DNA of 64,000 nucleotides, from positions 5,388,030 through 5,452,029 of the forward strand of contig CAIIXF020000009.1 of assembly GCA_903813345.2 (NCBI GenBank), written 5' to 3'. The notes under the pieces are model-generated. The model saw only the letters and a program-made list of their open reading frames with translations. It ran no database searches and was not told where the DNA came from. This document shows, piece after piece, positions 62,701-64,000 of the stretch. The DNA is from Owenia fusiformis. Lineage: Eukaryota; Annelida; Polychaeta; Sabellida; Oweniidae. The translations under genes were made by a program, and so were the position numbers. Position 1 is the stretch's first letter, and the number at the start of each line of letters is the position of its first letter.

Positions 62701-64000
62701 TTAACCATGCTGCTTTTATCAGATTTAGTAAATAAATTGTGAATTTAAATGTATTCTATTGCAGGACTTCTACAATTTTGATGGCGATACTGTCAAAGGA
62801 GTTCCCGTTCAGGTCCAAGTCCACATATATCCACGAATGCTACGTGAAAAACTTATTGTTGTTGTTGCGGTATATTCCCCACTTGCGACCCGCCATATTG
62901 GAACTGATTGTAGATCGCATGATGCATTTGGATGTAAGTACTTTGTGTCTATTGTTTTGTCTATTGTGCGCTTTGAAGTCATCATTGGTTGTAAATATTT
63001 TTTTCACAGGAGGAATGGTATATATCTTGTATCAATATACATTGTACAATATACATATTGAAATGAGTTTAAATATAAATATGATTGACAGTAAATGATT
63101 GTCATTTGACCTATTTCTGAATACTAGTTAAGCCTCGTGTATAATCTCAACATTATGTGCCTTATAGGTGCGCAGCCCCAGAGATGTGATTGAAGAAAGT
63201 GAGGAATCAGAAGAAGATGACATTGAAGAAGAACAGGGACCCGATAGAGAGCAGGAATCTGGTGTTTTTAGTATGGTAAGATCAGACATTGTCAGGAATC
63301 TGGTGTATTTAGTATGGTAAGATCATGCATTGTCAGGAATCTGGTGTATTTAGTATGGTAAGTTCAGACATTGTCAGGGATCTGGTGTATTTAGTATGGT
63401 AAGATCAGACATTGTCAGGAATCTGGTGTATTTAGTATGGTAAGAGCAGACATTGTCAGGAATCTGGTGTATTTAGTATGGTAAGATCAGACATTGTCAG
63501 GAATCTGGTGTATTCAGTATGGTAAGATCAGACATTGTCAGGGATCTGGTGTATTTAGTATGGTAAGATCAGACATTGTCAGGAATCTGGTGTATTTAGT
63601 ATGGTAAGATCATGCATTGTCAGGAATCTGGTGTATTCAGTATGGTAAGATCAGACATTGTCAGGGATCTGGTGTATTTAGTATGGTAAGATCAGACATT
63701 GTCAGGAATCTGGTGTATTTAGTATGGTAAGAGCAGACATTGTCAGGAATCTGGTGTATTTAGTATGGTAAGATCAGACATTGTCAGGAATCTGGTGTAT
63801 TAAGTATGGTAAGATCAGACATTGTCAGGAATCTGGTGTATTTTGTATGGTAAGATCAGACATTGTCAGGAATCTGGTGTATTTAGTATGGTAAGATCAG
63901 ACATTGTCCGAAATCATATATTTTCAGTATGGTAAGATCAGACATTGTCAGGAATCTAATGTATTTAGTATGGTAAGACCTATTAATCCATCTATATAGC
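50726..64000 (+). CDS. RRN3: RRN3 / TIF-IA, RNA polymerase I initiation factor (N-terminal half, runs off right edge)
   Basis: Seven coding exons are visible: 50726-50806, 51440-51496, 54896-54985, 55945-56074, 58734-58839, 62765-62933 and 63168-63275. Phases join as 0, 0, 0, 1, 2, 0, 0. About 247 residues are encoded here, a little under half the usual length. Recognisable stretches are FEQLIGVTLALDWLSREQAV, VKEYEAFLLNLVSAHTVYV, ILMAILSKEFPFRSKSTYIH and ECYVKNLLLLLRYIPHLRPA, followed by ILELIVDRMMHLD and an acidic loop (EESEESEEDDIEEEQ) ending SGVFSM. RRN3 bridges Pol I to the SL1 complex at rDNA promoters and is a target of mTOR and ERK signalling. Two exon-donor junctions are tandemly amplified (58811-58921 and 63250-63991). 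A GPCR gene lies in intron 5 on the other strand. Confidence 0.92.
51619..53157. mobile_element. 1.5-kb non-autonomous TIR element with 163-bp internal tandem repeats
   Basis: It starts ATGTCCCCACCA and ends with the exact reverse complement TGGTGGGGACAT. A (GTCC/GTCT)n microsatellite lies near the left end (51666-51712). From about 52180 to 53050 a unit of about 163 bp repeats five to six times, each with GCCATTTTGGATTTT, GTCCTAAAATCTTGTCTGTA, AGGTGAACCGTTTGG and CAGGGATGATTCTTAGT. It carries no transposase. It lies in RRN3 intron 2. A fragment of the same left end occurs at 58955-59060. Confidence 0.8.
53158..54895. other. Rest of RRN3 intron 2, no exon seen
   Basis: No coding exon is recognised. 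GCTACATTGTAGCAATT repeats in direct and inverted form around 54262-54377 make a short palindromic cluster. Confidence 0.45.
55037..55227. mobile_element. 191-bp MITE with 14-bp TIRs and perfect 8-bp target duplication
   Basis: The ends are ACAGTGAAACCTGT and ACAGGTTTCACTGT. Flanking bases ATACAGTT are present on both sides (55029-55036 and 55228-55235). An 8-bp duplication fits hAT-type transposition. The inner AATCTGAAC ... CAAGTTCGAATTAG also pairs in part. Related, older copies lie at 1702-1788, 4275-4355 and 19564-19850. It is in RRN3 intron 3. Confidence 0.82.
56277..56408 (+). repeat. ATGTCACCACC-family repeat, best left end
   Basis: ATGTCACCACCACAAGTGGTGACAT forms a terminal palindrome. 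It is followed by GGTCGGTGTTTGGCAGTTGG and CATCTGTTACAAATGGCAGG, as in the copies at 1527 and 40086. It is in RRN3 intron 4. Confidence 0.6.
57165..57505. mobile_element. Foldback element with TIR GGTTCGTTTCrGTAACAAAA
   Basis: The left end GGTTCGTTTCAGTAACAAAA and right end TTTTGTTACCGAAACGAACC are reverse complements with one mismatch. A second inner pair, GTCGATTTAATTCCTCACTT (57218 on) and AAGTGAGGAATTAAATCGAC (57318 on), gives a nested stem. No ORF. It is in RRN3 intron 4. Confidence 0.72.
58575..58715. repeat. Repeat with AGTGGAACCTGTGTAAGTGG end
   Basis: ACAGTGGAACCTGTGTAAGTGGAACG starts at 58575 and GTGTTCCACTTACAGAGGTT follows. It lies just before RRN3 exon 5. The element around the 61914-62665 minisatellite ends GTTCCACTTACACAGGTTTA, the reverse of this start, so both belong to one family. 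Confidence 0.55.
58811..58921 (+). repeat. 37-bp tandem triplication of an exon end plus its donor (RRN3 exon 5)
   Basis: CTAGAAGCTATCACACGATT-AGTCCCAATGTAAGTAT is present three times back to back. Copy 1 holds the true end of exon 5 (58839) and donor GTAAGT. Copy 2 has GTAAGT and copy 3 GTGAGT. Use of the second or third donor would add 37 or 74 bases and shift the frame. Confidence 0.92.
58955..59060 (+). repeat. Fragment of the ATGTCCCCACC TIR element
   Basis: TATGTCCCCATCCCATAGTG-TGGCGCTATATTGTC, then TGTCCGTCCCTCTGTCTGTCC and AGATATCATCTT, parallel the first about 130 bp of the element at 51619. The rest of the element is missing. Confidence 0.65.
59197..60255 (-). CDS. Intronless class A (rhodopsin-like) GPCR, complete
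   Basis: A single 352-codon frame with seven hydrophobic segments. TM1 carries INLVTIVAIAR and TM2 FVLLLSINDIIN. TM3 holds the conserved Cys (IKMCPAYAYF) and ends SINRYVLIVH, so NRY stands in for DRY. ECL2 has the partner Cys (KRYLCSM). TM5 leads into CYFNIFRVLRRQRK. ICL3 is long and basic (KKKSKKADVKFTKIMM). TM6 is VLFFVFCITYGPN, with no CWxP Trp. TM7 is GVLNSVIFIVLNKQV, with NSxxF in place of NPxxY. N8 (NET) is a possible glycosylation site. NRY and the TM6 pattern recall the Tre1/moody/GPR84 and melatonin-like receptors. The ligand is unknown. Met5 is an alternative start. It lies antisense in RRN3 intron 5. Confidence 0.93.
   Translation of the reverse strand: MTTDMALNETVPINDFYAGRILGFTMMCLISPFGTFINLVTIVAIARTPKIQTIPNAFVLLLSINDIINYAGNLPVTGANDLTYGGVIKMCPAYAYFSLLFTGVNLMYYSFISINRYVLIVHASKYSMLFNRKTMGGVVFISWLVPSVLLSLPLFHISAKYDFVDDEKRYLCSMTSLDDSSDSNPLMMFILFLSFGFPLGTMCFCYFNIFRVLRRQRKIIEQHTAQHKETTKHGEPTTLKKQIPDEKKKSKKADVKFTKIMMVLFFVFCITYGPNLIAMASPLWHYSSFIGKCCLVLTWTNGVLNSVIFIVLNKQVRDAVWLLFPCLNRHRLVLVKQGDATDQTDGTSITMH
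60925..61030. mobile_element. MITE with GTGATCTCCC / GGGAGATCAC ends
   Basis: It has a perfect 10-bp terminal inverted repeat and a total length of 106 bp. It is flanked by TAGGGGCT on the left and TTAGGGGT on the right, a possible worn target duplication. The interior (GGTGGGTGCAAAATTCTC, GGGTGCTGCGCCCACTTGCTGTAATGCTGG) is shared with 5145-5359 and 39766-39983. It is in RRN3 intron 5. Confidence 0.7.
61914..62665. repeat. 35/38-bp minisatellite, about 20 copies
   Basis: The unit is AAGTTGAATGCCTTCAAGTG-GAATTATTTTGAGTT. In some units ATTAG replaces the A before GTTGAA, giving 38 bp. The flanks (GTGGAACACCTC on the left, TTCCACTTACACAGGTTTAACC on the right) match the ends of the repeat at 58575, so the array grew inside such an element. 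It is in RRN3 intron 5. Confidence 0.95.
63250..63991 (+). repeat. 41-bp minisatellite built on the RRN3 exon 7 end and donor, about 18 copies
   Basis: The unit TCAGGAATCTGGTGTATTTA-GTATGGTAAGATCAGACATTG starts with exon sequence (CAGGAATCTGGTGTTTTTAGTATG ends exon 7 at 63275) and includes the donor GTAAGA. Every unit therefore carries its own copy of the 5' splice site. Variants (CATGCATTG, GAGCAGAC, GGGATCT) recur in blocks. It runs to the right edge. Confidence 0.95.

Overview
This window is animal nuclear DNA. It is AT-rich, its genes carry many short exons with GT-AG introns of 0.3 to 6 kb, and the space between exons is full of small non-autonomous DNA elements, minisatellites and a broken LINE. 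The repeat style (GACGGACGG-bearing elements with terminal inverted repeats, and repeats containing GGCCCGTAGCCAG) suggests a lophotrochozoan, most likely a mollusc. That placement is inference, because no taxon-specific gene is present.

Layout, left to right. (1) 83-6986, minus: the 5' part of a USP31/USP43-type ubiquitin-specific protease, running off the left edge. (2) 9098-13284, minus: LAMTOR3, a Ragulator subunit, complete in six coding exons. (3) 13343-20075, plus: a WBP1/VOPP1-like single-pass membrane protein with PPxY motifs. Its start codon is only 58 bp from the LAMTOR3 start codon, and two GTCACATGA E-box/M-box-like sites lie between them. (4) 24027-28227, plus: a diverged PP2A catalytic-subunit paralogue. 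(5) 30571-37100, minus: RACK1, complete in seven exons. Five of its six introns each carry one copy of a 75-77 nt element that I read as a U45-type box C/D snoRNA. (6) 37581-45679, plus: the canonical PP2A catalytic subunit, head-to-head with RACK1, with a perfect CRE and a YY1-like site upstream. (7) 50726 to the right edge, plus: the first seven coding exons of RRN3/TIF-IA, the RNA polymerase I initiation factor. An intronless class A GPCR lies antisense inside RRN3 intron 5 (59197-60255).

Several genes here serve ribosome production and growth signalling: RRN3 for rRNA transcription, the snoRNAs with a predicted 18S methylation site, RACK1 on the 40S subunit, and LAMTOR3 in lysosomal mTORC1 activation. 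The two PP2A catalytic genes share all intron positions and phases and flank RACK1, so they are a local duplication whose upstream copy has diverged.

The most unusual observations are: the five-copy snoRNA family, one copy per RACK1 intron, with a covarying terminal stem; repeated tandem duplication of exon ends together with their 5' splice sites in RRN3, the PP2A paralogue and the WBP1-like gene; a 136-bp perfect foldback element with a 9-bp target duplication; a 129-bp, nearly identical inverted duplication; and two transposon-like elements of the same architecture.
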